The translations under genes and the position numbers were made by a program. Below are positions 41,601 through 52,900 of a DNA stretch of 64,000 nucleotides, piece by piece (position 1 is the first letter of the stretch; every line of letters starts with the position of its first letter). The notes beneath the pieces are model-generated. The model was not told where the DNA came from, searched no databases, and worked only from the letters and a program-made list of their open reading frames with translations. Location of the stretch: NCBI RefSeq assembly GCF_040115645.1, contig NC_089552.1, forward strand, positions 3,100,001 to 3,164,000, read 5' to 3'. The stretch is from Euwallacea fornicatus (taxonomy: Eukaryota > Arthropoda > Insecta > Coleoptera > Curculionidae).

Positions 41601-44600
41601 ACCATACTTCAATAATCAATTCGGAATTCAGTGAAACAAATTTCACTGTTAAACAAGCTTAGGTCTGGTTTATCAAACAATTGCTCGACCATTGCTAATT
41701 CCTGAACCAGAACTAAACGCCTCACTTCAAAGGAGCGGATATAAATTTCTTGTATTGTTACCATTTTCGCTGTAGTAGGCAGGTACCACCTTGCGAATAT
41801 TATATAATTTGGGTCATATGCCCGCAATTTTTCGAGGCATAATTGACCTATCGTGTCCACTCGTCACGTTTTATGTAAACTACTTGTCGTTATTAATTAT
41901 ATCGCGTGTCAAAGACAACAACACCATAAGAATGATTTATTTTCGCTGTAAATTATGTGCACATTATGAATTCAAGCGATATAACACAACGCCCTTATTT
42001 ATATCGGCTGACATGGGCTGTTAATAGTCCTTTACCTACTATATTGCTCGCAACAACCTGACATGGATAAAAATCTGTCTTGTTTATGTTTTAATGTTTT
42101 GCTGAATAAGAATGAATGATTTAATTTCAATTTTAAACACATAAGTCAACTGAAAACCGACTGACCTCGCCGTTGGGCTAGGATATAGGTACAGCGATAT
42201 GGGCGGGTGTCCACTTGATGCATGGAATATCGGATGGATGATCTATGTACGGAATCTACGGGGTGGACCGATTTCCATCACGGAAACTTCAAGAACACAT
42301 CGAGACTCGAAAAATAATATGAGTTTGCTTTAAAAATATTGTGTCTATGACACACCGTTTTTGACATACAGGACGAGAAAGTTTTTTTATTTTTTTAGAA
42401 CATCTCTCAAATAAATTGCGATATTAAAACAATAAAATCTGATCAGAAACGTTCGTTTAAGATACATCTAAAAAATATAAAAAACGGTACGTTTAGAGGC
42501 AATACTTATAGAGGACATTCCTATAAATTTTTAATCCGCTATCAGTTCCTGAAGAAGGACCACCCTGTATATATTCATAAGATCTATTTTTAATCTCGAA
42601 ATTTATTTAAGTCGGTCTATGCCTCGTCACTGTACAGTCTCTTTGGTCTACAACTTTTTGTAATATCTTCTATATTGTCAGTTCAAAGCTTTTGCATTAA
42701 AATCACTTCTTATCCCATCATTATAGAGGAGGAGATTCATGATTTTTAATTCCGGAAGATAATGATCTACATCAATACTTTCCAGACCATGTGAATTAGA
42801 CAACCAATTTGAATTTTTCAACCTTCTACCTTCTACAGTTTCAAAGGCACGTTTTCTCTTACACTGTTTTATAGTCTCCGTAACACTATCTCTCTTTGAT
42901 ACAGTAGCAGTACTAGAGCACTCTACACTTACTCAACTTTTTCTCTATAAAGAACTAATACCTTACTTCATTTGTACCAATTCTCTCACTCTATCTATTT
43001 TATGGAACTAGGGTATCTTTATTCTTTTTAAAACTTGTCTCATATCATTTTTCGATTCTGTTGAAAAATTGGGCCTAACAATTCATTTGTTTCGAATCAA
43101 TTTCTAACGCTCGGTTTCAATTGATACCATGAATATTACGAAAGAAGGTGTCCTACCTTAACCGAATAAATTCAGTGAGAATAATATCAAAAAAGTCTAC
43201 AACTAAATAATGTTTATGCACTTATTACGTTGATGTACAATAGCGTTTTCTGGTTAGCAGTGCGTGGTTGGTCCACAATAATCCATAAAATAGTAACAAA
43301 AAAATCTCTACTAAGTTGGGTGTACAGGACGGAGACCACGAGGAAATTTATTGTGAACAGTGAAATCTAGTCGTTTTTACAGTGACTGGTTCCGGAACTA
43401 CACCGTTAACAAGTTTGTTTAATGGAATATTAAGCAAAGGTTTAGCAACCGTAGGCCTACCCAATCCTCGAGCTTAAACCACCGGAAGCCCGGGCATATC
43501 CTCAACTGAGCACCCTTTTCTAAAGGCCCAGAAACAATGGATCATCAATCGTCATAGCCACCTATCGGCCCAATCGAAACACCACAGGCCTAAGCGAAGA
43601 AATTTTAATTAGTTTTCGCCCATCTTCAATACATCTCTCTTCTCTGTTTCCAGCGATAAGAAAGAGAAGGACAGTGACGGGCTCTGGGAGCCGAGCAAGA
43701 CCTACCTGAGGCGCGAACAAGATGTTTGACAATAGAACATCGAGTTTCCTACTGATTCGATAATTATTTGAGGAGTAGGCGATGGCTGCATGGGGCGATC
43801 CCCGATCTTTGATTGTGATTTCGACTTATTTGCGGTGTTTTAAAGACACCATGAGCTGCCGAATGATGAGGCCTTTTGTGAGAACTTCTTTTGATCAGTC
43901 CGTAGGAGGAAAAACCCCCGTCTAAAACTTCTTGAAAGGTAAATTTCCAACAAGTTGTCGAACTCATTACATGCACCAAAGCTCCCCGGTTCAATCAGAG
44001 ACACTCCATCAAAAGTATTGATTCCCCATTCCACGTTAGTTACCCCAAACATCAAACATACAGAGAAACTTCCGTGTTTCAGCCCTATACATAAAACATA
44101 ACAACAGTGAATCCCCCCATCGGCACCTGCTTCGCGCTCTATGGCCCTGATCGGTGACTTTCGGCCCGCTTCGGTCCCTCGCGTGTTCCCCCGAGGGACG
44201 ATCCCCAATGCGACGCGTCGAGAGTCAGACGCCGCGATGTGATGTCCGCGGCTGCGCTGATTGGCGGAAAAAGAGCGAAAAGGGCGGGGCGTCGACACGC
44301 AAGCGTTTAGACCGTTGAGAATGAGCGATGTCCCAAGGCGGAGACGGGCGAAGGTAAACGATCGGGAACGAAACGATCGATATGTTTTTATTCGCGACGG
44401 GAGCAGGCGATTTATGTATGGTCGCAAGTCACAGTGTCTGGTCTGGTTTGTGCAGTGTGCAACCAGCTGATTGTGCGATTGGTAGACACATTGAAGGTCG
44501 GTAATAACTAGGTAATCACTAATAATTTCTAGTTTTTTTTACCTTGTTGGTGAGGCAAAGTGGCCACTTTGTTCCCGCTTAGGTAGTCCTCTTTGCAGAT

Positions 44601-47600
44601 GAATTTGTTGTCGTCTAAAACATACAGTTCTTCACCGGTCGAAAGCTGCTTCCGACACACTAAACAGGTGAAACAGTTGAGGTGAAACACTTTGTCCCTC
44701 GCTTTTCTCACGAGGTCAGAAGGCGAGATGCCTTGGCCACATCCCCCACATTTCGTACCATATCTCCTGGAAGAAGAAAACACAAATTAAAGTCGCTGTA
44801 AAAATAATATACCGACAAATAGACAGACAAAATCATTTGATTAAAAACGTACAAAGCGAGTAGCAACAATAAAGAACTATACCAAAAGAAAAAATAATTT
44901 AAATTTGTGTTGTTTTTGACTTGAAATTCACAGGGAGAACAATTTGAAAACGTCGTCGTGAAGAAATTGCCAAATTGCTTTAGAACCTAAGTAAAAGAAC
45001 ATCGAAAAAACCTTATAATCCGATCAAAATAAGAGAAACTTAACAAGCGATAAGTCAGTCATTCACTTGGTAACACCGCAATAAAAAAAACCTATAAAAA
45101 TCTCGATAAAAATTATACAATAGTTTTTTATGTATTGTTTTACTGATGGTAGTAATATTTAGGATCCTTTCATACGTGGCCTGATTCAAGTTTTATATTG
45201 CTGAATTTAAAAATTACACCAATTTACACATTTGACCACATTTTCTATTTTATGTACAAACTCTCTTTGCCGTTTCTTATTCAAGCCATCTAAAACAACG
45301 CCAAGCACCTACAATAAAAAAATAATTAAAAAGAAGGGGTAGAAATATGCGAAAATATTCGCGACAGATTGAATATTTTATGGGCGACTCAGCGAATTTT
45401 AAGAGCATTTTGACCTTTGGGGTCAGTCATATTTTTCTTTGCTAAACCGTCGTTAGCGTGGTCCCACCGGTAGAACCACATAAGCAGAGGTCCTTTTTCT
45501 TGAGTAAATTATTAAGACTCAAATCTTTTCGCTTAAAAAATTTATTCTTTAATCATCATTCGTAATCTTCAGACGATTATCATCTCGAGGCACTACTAGA
45601 AACAAAAGAATGAAAAATGAGGATTTTCCTCCCTCGGAGAGTAATTTTTGTTTAACTTCAATGATTGTAAAGACTTTACTTTGGCCGAGGGACTTTTTTC
45701 CAGCCCCCTGAGTGCGAATTAAGGGGTACGCCGTCTAAAACGTTCGACGATTACCATAAATAAATGAAACTGTTCTCTTTTAACCACCACGGGGGGTGAT
45801 ATCAAGAGGTTATCCCAACGTTTGATCCCTGTCTTTATACGATTAAAAAAGGGGGTGGCTGTAATGGATTTCAGATAGGGAGCCCTCTGTTTGAACGTTT
45901 CCGTTTAGATAGCTGAAAATATGCAGATAACGTTTATTGAGAGTCAAAAGCCCCCAAAAGCAGAGGTGAGCGCACCTCGGCTTTTAGAGCCGATCGAAAT
46001 AACCGATTCGTCACGTCGAGGGCCAGAACCCATTCGTTCGGGTTCCGATTTCTTTTTATGGTTAATCTGAACTGGCCCTCTAGAGTGTCTGCTCTTTTAC
46101 GATCGAGAACGAGCTTGTTAACGAGGAAACATGTTTGTTCTTTGTGGTTTATATATTCGCTAAAAAAAAGAAAAATAGAGCAGTGCATTAGAAATTCTTT
46201 CATCATTGCGAAACGGTACCATTGAAATTGATCGTTAGAAGACAACCTTGTAAATGTTACTACATTACAATGACTAGACCTTTCTTAAACTCTACAGTGA
46301 TAGGAACATTTCAGGTGGAAAACCTAGAAGTTAGATATAATCTAATTCGCAAGCAAACAAGTAAGCGTAAAATCCCTTCCCTATCGTTCCCTCTATGGAC
46401 AATTTTGAAGAGAGGAATAAAATGTTGTGAAAATTTCTCTACAAATGACAAAAAAACAGCATTTTTTTGTTGTTAGGTCTAAATTCCTGTTCTTCCATCT
46501 AGCTGTACTTGAGTACTTTTGATAGAGAATGATTTATTAGATAGAGCTTTTGTCAGTGGTTGTTTGCATTGTAAAATAATAAAGTTTTGGCGAACGTTTT
46601 GAAGCGTAACTAAATACGGAGACATCCACGGAGACGTCCATTATTCAGAAAAATATGCACTGCACATACTACTCCATGTCTTTACCCCTGCGATATTACA
46701 TCGTTTAATAAGATTAATGGCATAATTGTCATATGAACGTCATATGAAGGCAATGAAGAGGCAGGAATTCGATAATTATTTAAAACTGGTATACTCGGTT
46801 ATATAGTAGGTCTATGAGCAGCTTAGAAACAAACGCTAGTATGTTCATTACCGTAGTAACAGCAGCAGTAGTGGCGAAAAAGTGGGCTGATGCCCAGCAA
46901 TTAAGCTCTTAACGCACCCCTTTTGGCTCCATGTAGGCTTTCCCTTTTGGGAGGGGAGTATCCCATCTGATTGAAAAGTCGAAAGTTCTTCTCGGAGGAG
47001 AAAGAGGAAAGTCTTATACTTAAAACGCGCTCCTCTGTTAGTATCCACTGTTATTCGAAGTGGCGGTGAAAAACCAATAGAAAATCTTCAATCATTTTTA
47101 TATTAATAATAATCATCCATATTTAGAACTTCTTCATATCTGTTGCCACTCGTATTTCCGCAACAGTCATAAAATAATCTCTTTTTTAGATTATAAACTT
47201 AAAATTGCCCTGTAAACGTACCCCAAAAGCGACAACATCGGTTAAACCCCATCTTGGAGTTTAGGGTAGGTTGTAAAATGCACATTTTTGTTGGTTTGAA
47301 GATAAACTTCAAACTGTCGTTTAAACTGAACTTGTAAAAGATGCCCTTAGAATGCTACGACCTGAAAGTAGTCTCGCCAGGTCCCCAATGCTCTGCCGAC
47401 TCCTCCTTGATAGGCTTGGTAGTGTACGGTTCAGACAAAATACCCTTGGCTTATCTACGTCTCGTTTAATGTATCCAGTTTGGATGTGTCCTGTTTCATG
47501 ACCCTGAATTAAGTTCGTAAGAGATGTAACTTGCTAACCCCTAGACATGGTTCAAGTTCGTCAAAGCGTGGGAACTCCGCCTGACTAACTCATGAGATTT

Positions 47601-49915
47601 GAGGCTCCACCTCTTTTTTACTGACTTGCGCAGTTGTCATCTTTCAACTTTTGTTATATACTGTAGCGTACGTTTTTTACCATACAACTTTTCCAAGGTA
47701 CTGTTCTTTCAGTGGTCAACCCTAATCTCTTACCCTCTGGACTAAATTCGCTCACCGACCATTTGATAATTCGATAGTTGTCAATTTCCGGTTACCCTTA
47801 AGAAGTACTCTTATTCAGATCGTTTTTTTGATTATATTTCATCTAAATGAATTTATTTTTAGAGAATTTTTAAATCTTAAAATGGGATCCGTAATTTTTA
47901 ACTTATTTTGTGGCACATTAGTCGAAGAGCAAGATAGCGATGGTCATCTGACAACAGATCTAAAATCATTTACAAATCATCAGATTAGCAATAATTGGAT
48001 GCAGTCATGCGAAGGTGGAAATGACAATTTAAATCTTTATTTCCATAACAAGCGAAGAATCTCTTAACGTACGGGCGTGAAATATAATATAACGCGGAAC
48101 AACTAAATTTTGAAAATGTGTTTACGTTGTTGAGTTTGTTAATTGATAATAACTTGAATTGACCGGTAGCTCAAAAAGGGTGTAGGGCAGCCCACTCTTG
48201 AAATTTTGTGCTATACCGAAAAAGATTTCCTAATCGTATTTTTTTAAACAGTCAACTATTCGTCCATGTTGAATGGAGAAGTCGCACGAAATGGGAAGTG
48301 CCATTTAGGCAGTATTAAAAATGAACCTGAAGAATAGTCTCGCAATTTAATATCCCACCGTTCATGGATCATCGAATTATGGGACTTAATTTGCTGCTAT
48401 ATCTATATCATTTTCAAAGAGTTCAAGAACTACTAGATTTAGGGTCTTTAGCAAGATTGATTTTCTGTAATTTTCTCCTAGATCACCACATTGATTCTTA
48501 TAGGACTTTTTCCATGGATGAAGCTTGCCTCACACGGACAGTGATTACAAATCTGCACAACTCTCATCGATATTTGGATTACATCCACGTGCTACAATAA
48601 GCCATCATTACTAAAGGGAGTTTACAATAAACGTCTCGACAGCTATTGTTGGGAGACATTTTGTTATACATATGTGGTTATATTGGAAGATTTGCTTTTA
48701 CGATGCGTTTATTAACCTTCTCATGTTGATCTGTATAGCAGCTCTCAATACTGGCCCCCGCGAGCGCCAGACTTAAATAAGTGAGCCTTTTTTTCTGTGG
48801 TAGAAGGTGAAAGAATGTGCATGAAACAAAATAATATCGTAAGACAGAACCTCTAAGTGCAACAAAAAGAACGAAAAAACTATTCTTCAAAACCAAGTAG
48901 TGCATTGAAATAGCAAATAATATTAATTTTGCGGTTGAACAGAAAAAAGTTAGATTAACAATAAACAAGTAAAAAACCAACGGATTACCTCGACTAATTA
49001 TCGCGTGTACCCGCTTCTAACCTTGTTATAAGAACCCATTCATACTTGACCCATTTGCAGGATAATAGCTCGCAAAAAGTACCACAATCAAAAAGAAAGA
49101 AAAAAAACTGAATCAAAGCGGTTTCTTAACATTGGTACGAGTTTCGCTATATGTTACATATTAGATAGCAAAAAAGACCTTATTGGCTGTCGCAACCATG
49201 GGTGTGCCAAATTCGAGTATTAAATGATAACAAGCAATTTGCTCTCAGCATTCGAAACTCAGTTAAGCATCGCTAATGGAGGTGTTAATTTCCATTTAAA
49301 CCTCATATCATAAACTAGACCGTTATCAACCAAAAGTAAAGAAAAAATCACCATAAAGTTGTCCAAACTGTCAAATCCCTAATCACATATCAAACAAGTT
49401 TACGGCATTTTTTCCGGGTCCCTGTTAAATTTAATTAACTGAAATTAGATATTATTGAAGTAACCGATTAAAGTTTATCGGAGTAACCAGCGTGGTACGC
49501 ACAGTACCTTTTAATACGGTGGTTTTGATTATTTATTACATAATTAATATGTTTACCGACACGTTAAATGTTATTATTAATAACAAATAATCAGCTCGTT
49601 AATGTTTGTTTTCGGCCGTGATTTTTTCTTTTTCGTTTGCAGTGATAACTCAAACAAAAACAGTTCATGTAAAGGGGGTTCAGATTAGCCTTTGGACTCC
49701 TTTTTGTGATAGTAATGAAGCGGTAAGAAATATAGGACTTACCTAAAAAAGTCAGTGCGACAAAATAATTTTCCCTCTCTGCTGAAGCACTTATCGGTGA
49801 GAGGGCCGCGACAGTCGTAACACCGGACACATTCCGCGTGCCAGGTCCGTTCCAGGACATTCAGCAGGAATTTGTCCAGGATCGGCTTGTCGCAGCCCGC
49901 GCAGGCGATCAGCAT
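23401..49915 (-). CDS. Lim1: LIM/homeobox transcription factor Lim1 (LHX1/LHX5 class)
   Basis: Six coding exons in transcript order: 49915-49743, 44766-44543, 32810-32647, 31009-30758, 23960-23681 and 23627-23401. They give 1320 nt and 439 aa, all GT-AG and in phase. LIM1 zinc ligands are C5, C8, H26, C29, C32, C35, C52 and D55. LIM2 ligands are C64, C67, H86, C89, C92, C95, C115 and D118. Residues 133-225 are an acidic Ser-rich linker. The homeodomain is residues 226-285, with R5 at 230, W48 at 273, Q50 at 275 and N51 at 276; KPTRHIREQLAKETGL is diagnostic for the Lhx1/5 group. The C-terminal region (295-439) is Gly/Pro/Met-rich and ends LNEGLVW, like LHX1/5. The protein binds TAAT-type sites and LDB/Chip cofactors, and Lim1 genes act in head, leg and nervous-system patterning. 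The ATG lies 24 nt inside its exon after a TTTTTAG acceptor, so a non-coding 5' exon lies upstream. Confidence 0.96.
23681..23960 (-). CDS. Lim1: Lim1 coding exon 5 (homeodomain helix 3 and Gly/Pro-rich region)
   Basis: Begins VWFQNKRSKERRLKQL, the recognition helix (homeodomain positions 47 onward), then a Gly/Pro/Phe-rich region with FPYFADGKFEFGYGGPPF. Position 52 is Lys where most Lhx1/5 proteins have Arg. The exon is GC-rich, which gives long spurious frames on the other strand. Confidence 0.94.
25909..25921 (+). repeat. Solo match to the Tc1/mariner terminal repeat
   Basis: TACAGGGTTACAC is identical to the left end, with target TA, of the element at 12976. No matching right end was found nearby, so this may be a truncated copy or a chance 13-mer. 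Confidence 0.3.
27073..27092. repeat. Palindrome CTAACACA-TGCG-TGTGTTAG
   Basis: A perfect 8-bp inverted repeat around a 4-nt centre in a Lim1 intron. A near copy (CTAACAAACGAGTGTGTTAG, 16 of 20 identical) occurs at 39912-39931 in another Lim1 intron. It could be a dimeric protein-binding site or a repeat remnant. Confidence 0.4.
28874..29068. mobile_element. Small MITE-like element, TACAGGGTGGTC family, copy 1
   Basis: About 195 bp bounded by TACAGGGTGGTC on the left and an inverted TCCTGTA on the right. A similar-sized element at 42367-42569 carries the same 13-bp end (ATACAGGGTGGTC) in reverse orientation. It has no coding capacity. TSDs are not clear beyond the terminal TA. Confidence 0.45.
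30758..31009 (-). CDS. Lim1: Lim1 coding exon 4 (acidic linker and homeodomain helices 1-2)
   Basis: 84 codons, phase 0 at both ends. It encodes an acidic stretch (residues 188-217), then KRRGPRTTIKAKQLEILKTAF and PKPTRHIREQLAKETGL, ending at RVIQ before the donor GTAAGG. Confidence 0.95.
31010..32646 (-). other. Lim1 intron 3 (1.6 kb)
   Basis: Between exons 3 and 4. Frames of about 70 codons at 31536-31823 show no recognisable motif. I see nothing else. Confidence 0.6.
32647..32810 (-). CDS. Lim1: Lim1 coding exon 3 (acidic/Ser-rich linker)
   Basis: Encodes residues 133-187, starting DSLLGSASEDEEDDESS after a TTTCAG acceptor and ending before donor GTAAGT. It links LIM2 to the homeodomain. 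The phase fits both neighbours (split Asp codon upstream, phase 0 downstream). Confidence 0.9.
33939..34006 (+). repeat. Dispersed repeat GATAATTGnACnAGTGCAAATTACC, copy 1
   Basis: Shares a roughly 65-bp pattern with 56541-56620: GATAATTG, then AC-AGTGCAAATTACC, then TTCAG-GTAT-A-CAATGAGAA. The core is palindrome-like (TTGCACTAGTGCAA in copy 3). It is probably a small non-autonomous transposon family. Confidence 0.5.
39912..39931. repeat. Second copy of the CTAACA...TGTGTTAG palindrome-like motif
   Basis: CTAACAAACGAGTGTGTTAG, closely matching the perfect palindrome at 27073-27092. The flanks are unrelated, which argues against a long shared repeat. Confidence 0.35.
42367..42569. mobile_element. 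Small MITE-like element, TACAGGGTGGTC family, copy 2 (inverted)
   Basis: About 203 bp from TACAGGACGAG to GACCACCCTGTA. Its right end, reverse complemented, matches the first 13 bp of the element at 28873-28885 exactly. Internal sequence is AT-rich and non-coding. Confidence 0.45.
43654..43729 (+). CDS. Candidate terminal coding exon of an unknown plus-strand gene nested in a Lim1 intron
   Basis: A strong pyrimidine tract and CAG acceptor (43630-43653) precede a frame that, after one split base, encodes 24 residues (DKKEKDSDGLWEPSKTYLRR, then EQDV) and ends in TGA at 43727-43729. Third codon positions are mostly G or C in an AT-rich setting, as in real exons. I do not recognise the protein, find no convincing upstream exon and see no AATAAA just after it. 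It could be a pseudo-exon. Confidence 0.3.
44110..44420. promoter_or_regulatory. GC-rich island beside the LIM2 exon, possible intronic regulatory element
   Basis: A CpG-rich block in AT-rich intron DNA. It contains GATTGGCGGAAAAAGAGCG (CCAAT-box and E2F-like sequences together) and AAAGGGCGGGGCGTC (GC box-like). A 195-codon minus-strand frame (44427-43840) covers it, but has no recognisable motif and is probably a by-product of base composition. Promoter or enhancer function is inferred only from composition and motifs. Confidence 0.35.
44543..44766 (-). CDS. Lim1: Lim1 coding exon 2 (LIM2 domain)
   Basis: Encodes a complete second LIM domain (CGGCGQGISPSDLVRKARDK, then VFHLNCFTCLVC and FICKEDYLSG). 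The acceptor is TTCCAG and the donor GTAAAA. The block is nearly identical to vertebrate LHX1/5 LIM2. Confidence 0.96.
44767..49742 (-). other. Lim1 intron 1 of the coding region (5.0 kb)
   Basis: Separates the two LIM domains. A 103-codon minus-strand frame at 46245-45934 and others show no family motif. No repeat ends or RNA genes are recognised. Confidence 0.6.
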
Positions 49916-49938
49916 TCCTGCTGCTGGCTCGCACCTCC
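49743..49938 (-). CDS. Lim1: Lim1 coding exon 1 (start codon, LIM1 domain)
   Basis: The exon begins after a TTTTTAG acceptor at 49938 and the ATG is at 49915. It encodes MLIACAGCDKPILDKFLLNV, then HAECVRCYDCRGPL and CFSREGKLFCRTDFF. Vertebrate LHX1 starts with a Met at nearly the same place (MVHCAGC), so this Met is preferred, although the frame stays open back to the acceptor. Confidence 0.93.
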
Positions 49939-52900
49939 CTAAAAATGCAAATAAAAACCATTAAATAGGCATACGATATTTCTAGGAATTCGTATATTTT
50001 CATACTAAGAACCTGAGGCATGAGTTTCTCTGAACTATTCAGACGTTCAACAAAATAATACGAAGATTAAAAATTTTAAGCATTGCAACTAAAGCTAGAC
50101 AGCGCATTGTCGCCTTGCACCGAAATGACAAAAACCAGAGATTATCTGCTAAGATTAACACAGCATGTATCAAGAGAACAGAAAGGAAGAGATAAAGGGA
50201 TGACTTTCTGCCTTCTGTGTATTATAAATACCGCTCCTCTTTTCTATTTTTCCGAGAGCTGAACCCTTTTATGAACTTCTTTTTTTTCTCTATTGTAGGT
50301 CTGCCGTTCTATAAGATGCCTCCAGCTCTCCTATAGAGATATTATGACTGGACAGACTTAGAATCCTTCTATGAATTTTCATCATACGTACTTATTCAAA
50401 ATGTTCTAATTTTTGAAAACTTCTCTTTATTTTTTCAATAGCTATCTAAATTCCATATTACAATACCTATTTAGGAAATCAGTTAGGAAATACATAATTA
50501 CATGTCACGAGGAACAAGTACGGGACCAGTGAAACGACTGATTCTGGAAAGAGTGTGCATATTGTCCAACATCGGTCCAGAAATACGAAAATTCTACGTA
50601 GAAAAGAAGTTAACGTAGAATAACAGACTTATTTTTCTTGTGAGTTATTGGTGTGTTACCTATGGCCTGCAGTATTGATAGAACGCAAGAACTTAAGACG
50701 TCTATGGATAGAACTTGATAAAGTAAGGAATGATGTATCTATGGTGGTATGATGAAATTTAGATTAATCAACATTGTAGGTATCAATGATCAAATTTGGA
50801 ATTGAATCCTAAACGCAGACTTAAAAAGCGTTCATTTTAAGGGCTGGAGCAGACGCGATCAGAAACTGACGCCCTTTAAAGGTTACTGGAGTACTCTGAT
50901 ATCGAATTGAAAAAGCCAAACCCGGTTCGAGCTAGTTTAAATTAGGAGAGATTGAAAAATAAGTCAGTACTGAGAAAATGTTGCTTATATACAGTGGCCT
51001 TCTTACAAGTAGGATAGGCTGAGGTTTTGGGAAGAATACAGAGTTGCTCAAATAATATGGGGCATATTTCTTGGAGGCACATAATATTTCCTTTTCACAG
51101 ATAAAATTGTGAAATACCTCCAATCCTAAAATGAAAGAAAATTAGAACAGAGTTCCGCACACTTTTTAATTCAGTTATAAACGCATAATTTCTCTATCAT
51201 GATCGTTGGAATATAATTATGGACGGGGCCAAGATCCGAAGATCGCTAAACAAGAAATAAAGGACTTTGTCCCCGAGGATCAATGGTAGGAGTGTGATTT
51301 CCCTCGAACTTCTTCTATTGGTAGGTTCCCACTAAGGCTCTAGATGTGTCAAGTGTTTCTGAAAAATCGTGCCGTAACACCAAACCCAAAGCTTCGGTAA
51401 TCTGGGGGTTGATCCTGCTTTGTGTGAGTGAATCTGAGGGAGTTAGAGACTGGTAGAACTTCGAATTGAATTAGAAATTAGGTAAATCCCCTATAAATTA
51501 ATTAAATAAAATAGACGTTGGGTTGACATACATTTTCCACATTTATCCGTGGTGCTTGCAATAAAACTACCGGTTAGCCCGGCTTTTCCATAAGGAAAAC
51601 TCAACTAGTTCCGTGAATTTGGTAATGAAACGCCTCGATGAATTCGTATATTCTGAGTAAATTTCCTGAAAATCATGTCGAACGTTTCAAGTTCTTACTA
51701 GCAGCATGACATCACTTTCAACCGGCTTAGAAGTAATGCACTTGGTGTTATGCACGTTTTACGACTCATTAAGTTCCTTGCTTTATAGACATTTTCAACA
51801 AATACAGACACCACATTCAAATAAATATGGGTCATAAAAAATAACCTTCCGCATAAGGTCATGTTGTGTGGACTAACTATTCTACTGGTGGCGCTAACAC
51901 GCAGAGCCGTATTTAACACTTTTGTGTTTTAATTAATTCATTATACGCAAGAATGATGGTGCCGATAACAAATGGCTGATCAAATCGATAAAAGGACACC
52001 ACAGATCGTTGACAGAGGGATTGATTGTTTTTGCGTTTGTCAATGGCAATGATCATGATATTTGTGTCAATGGTGTAAAATTGATTGTAGGATTTATTGG
52101 TCTAGCCCATCCTTTATTGGATTTATACTTAGCAAGGTTGGTCAATTTACGGTTCAGCAATCACTCAATGTTAGAAAGATTTTAAACAAAAGAAAATTGT
52201 ATGAACTATAAACAGGAAGGTTGTGAAGTGACGATTGTGGATTGAAATAGTTGAAATCCTTAAATGTGCGCACACACTTTGAGAGAGGTGTTGCATGATA
52301 TGGCTGTAAATAAAATTGACGTTTATTATAAACAACTTTTCCCATAAATTAGTTGTTTTATGGTGGCATTAAAAGATTTTAGAACGTGCGAATGAAAAGT
52401 TTGTAATGGGGATGTTGGTGTCGGCGTATCGGCTACGGTAGCCAAAAATATTATTGTCCCACTTTGTTCAGGTTTTGTGTATTTTTCCCTGCTGAAGTGA
52501 ATTCAGCTTAAAAGCGTGAATTTTGTAGATTTTCACTCGGTCAATCTATCTACGAAGAGACGTAAGTGTTCAAAGAGCGTTTGCCAGCTTGCGGACACAT
52601 TTACAAGCTCGAGCAGCAATAAGAACCCTGAGACACAATCAGGTCGAAAATCATTATATTTGCAAGTATTTTAAAAGAGACTCGACCATAGAAAACCTAA
52701 AACAGTATTAGAAAAATCATTTTCAAAATTCATCAAAAAAGCTTGTGAATCTCTCTCTTCCTCGTCTGACTCATTACTCAAGAGTTTGTGCTTTATGTAA
52801 TTGGCCGTTTGAGCCAATTTCAAGGAATAAGGTTTGAACGGTACGGATTGAAAGACACACTTCAACACGGGTTTATACATATTTCACGTTTGCCTTACTT

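Larger units (their letters stand above)
32811..44542 (-). other. Lim1 intron 2 (11.7 kb)
   Basis: The largest intron, between LIM2 and the linker. It contains GC-rich patches (35040-35420, 38995-39110 and 44110-44420), a short dispersed repeat at 33939-34006, a MITE-like element at 42367-42569, a tRNA A-box-like fragment at 41227-41255 and an exon-like plus-strand segment at 43654-43729. Otherwise it is AT-rich. Developmental homeobox introns of this size commonly hold enhancers, which is inference only here. Confidence 0.65.

Noticed and set aside
41609..41860. 83-codon minus-strand frame that reads like ordinary protein
   Set aside because: No family recognised, no splice or poly(A) context, and several overlapping frames nearby on both strands suggest chance.
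43840..44427. 195-codon minus-strand open frame, the longest in the window
   Set aside because: It coincides with a CpG-rich island where stop codons are rare, shows no domain, signal peptide or family motif, and lacks a matching splice context. It is treated as a composition artefact over a possible regulatory island.
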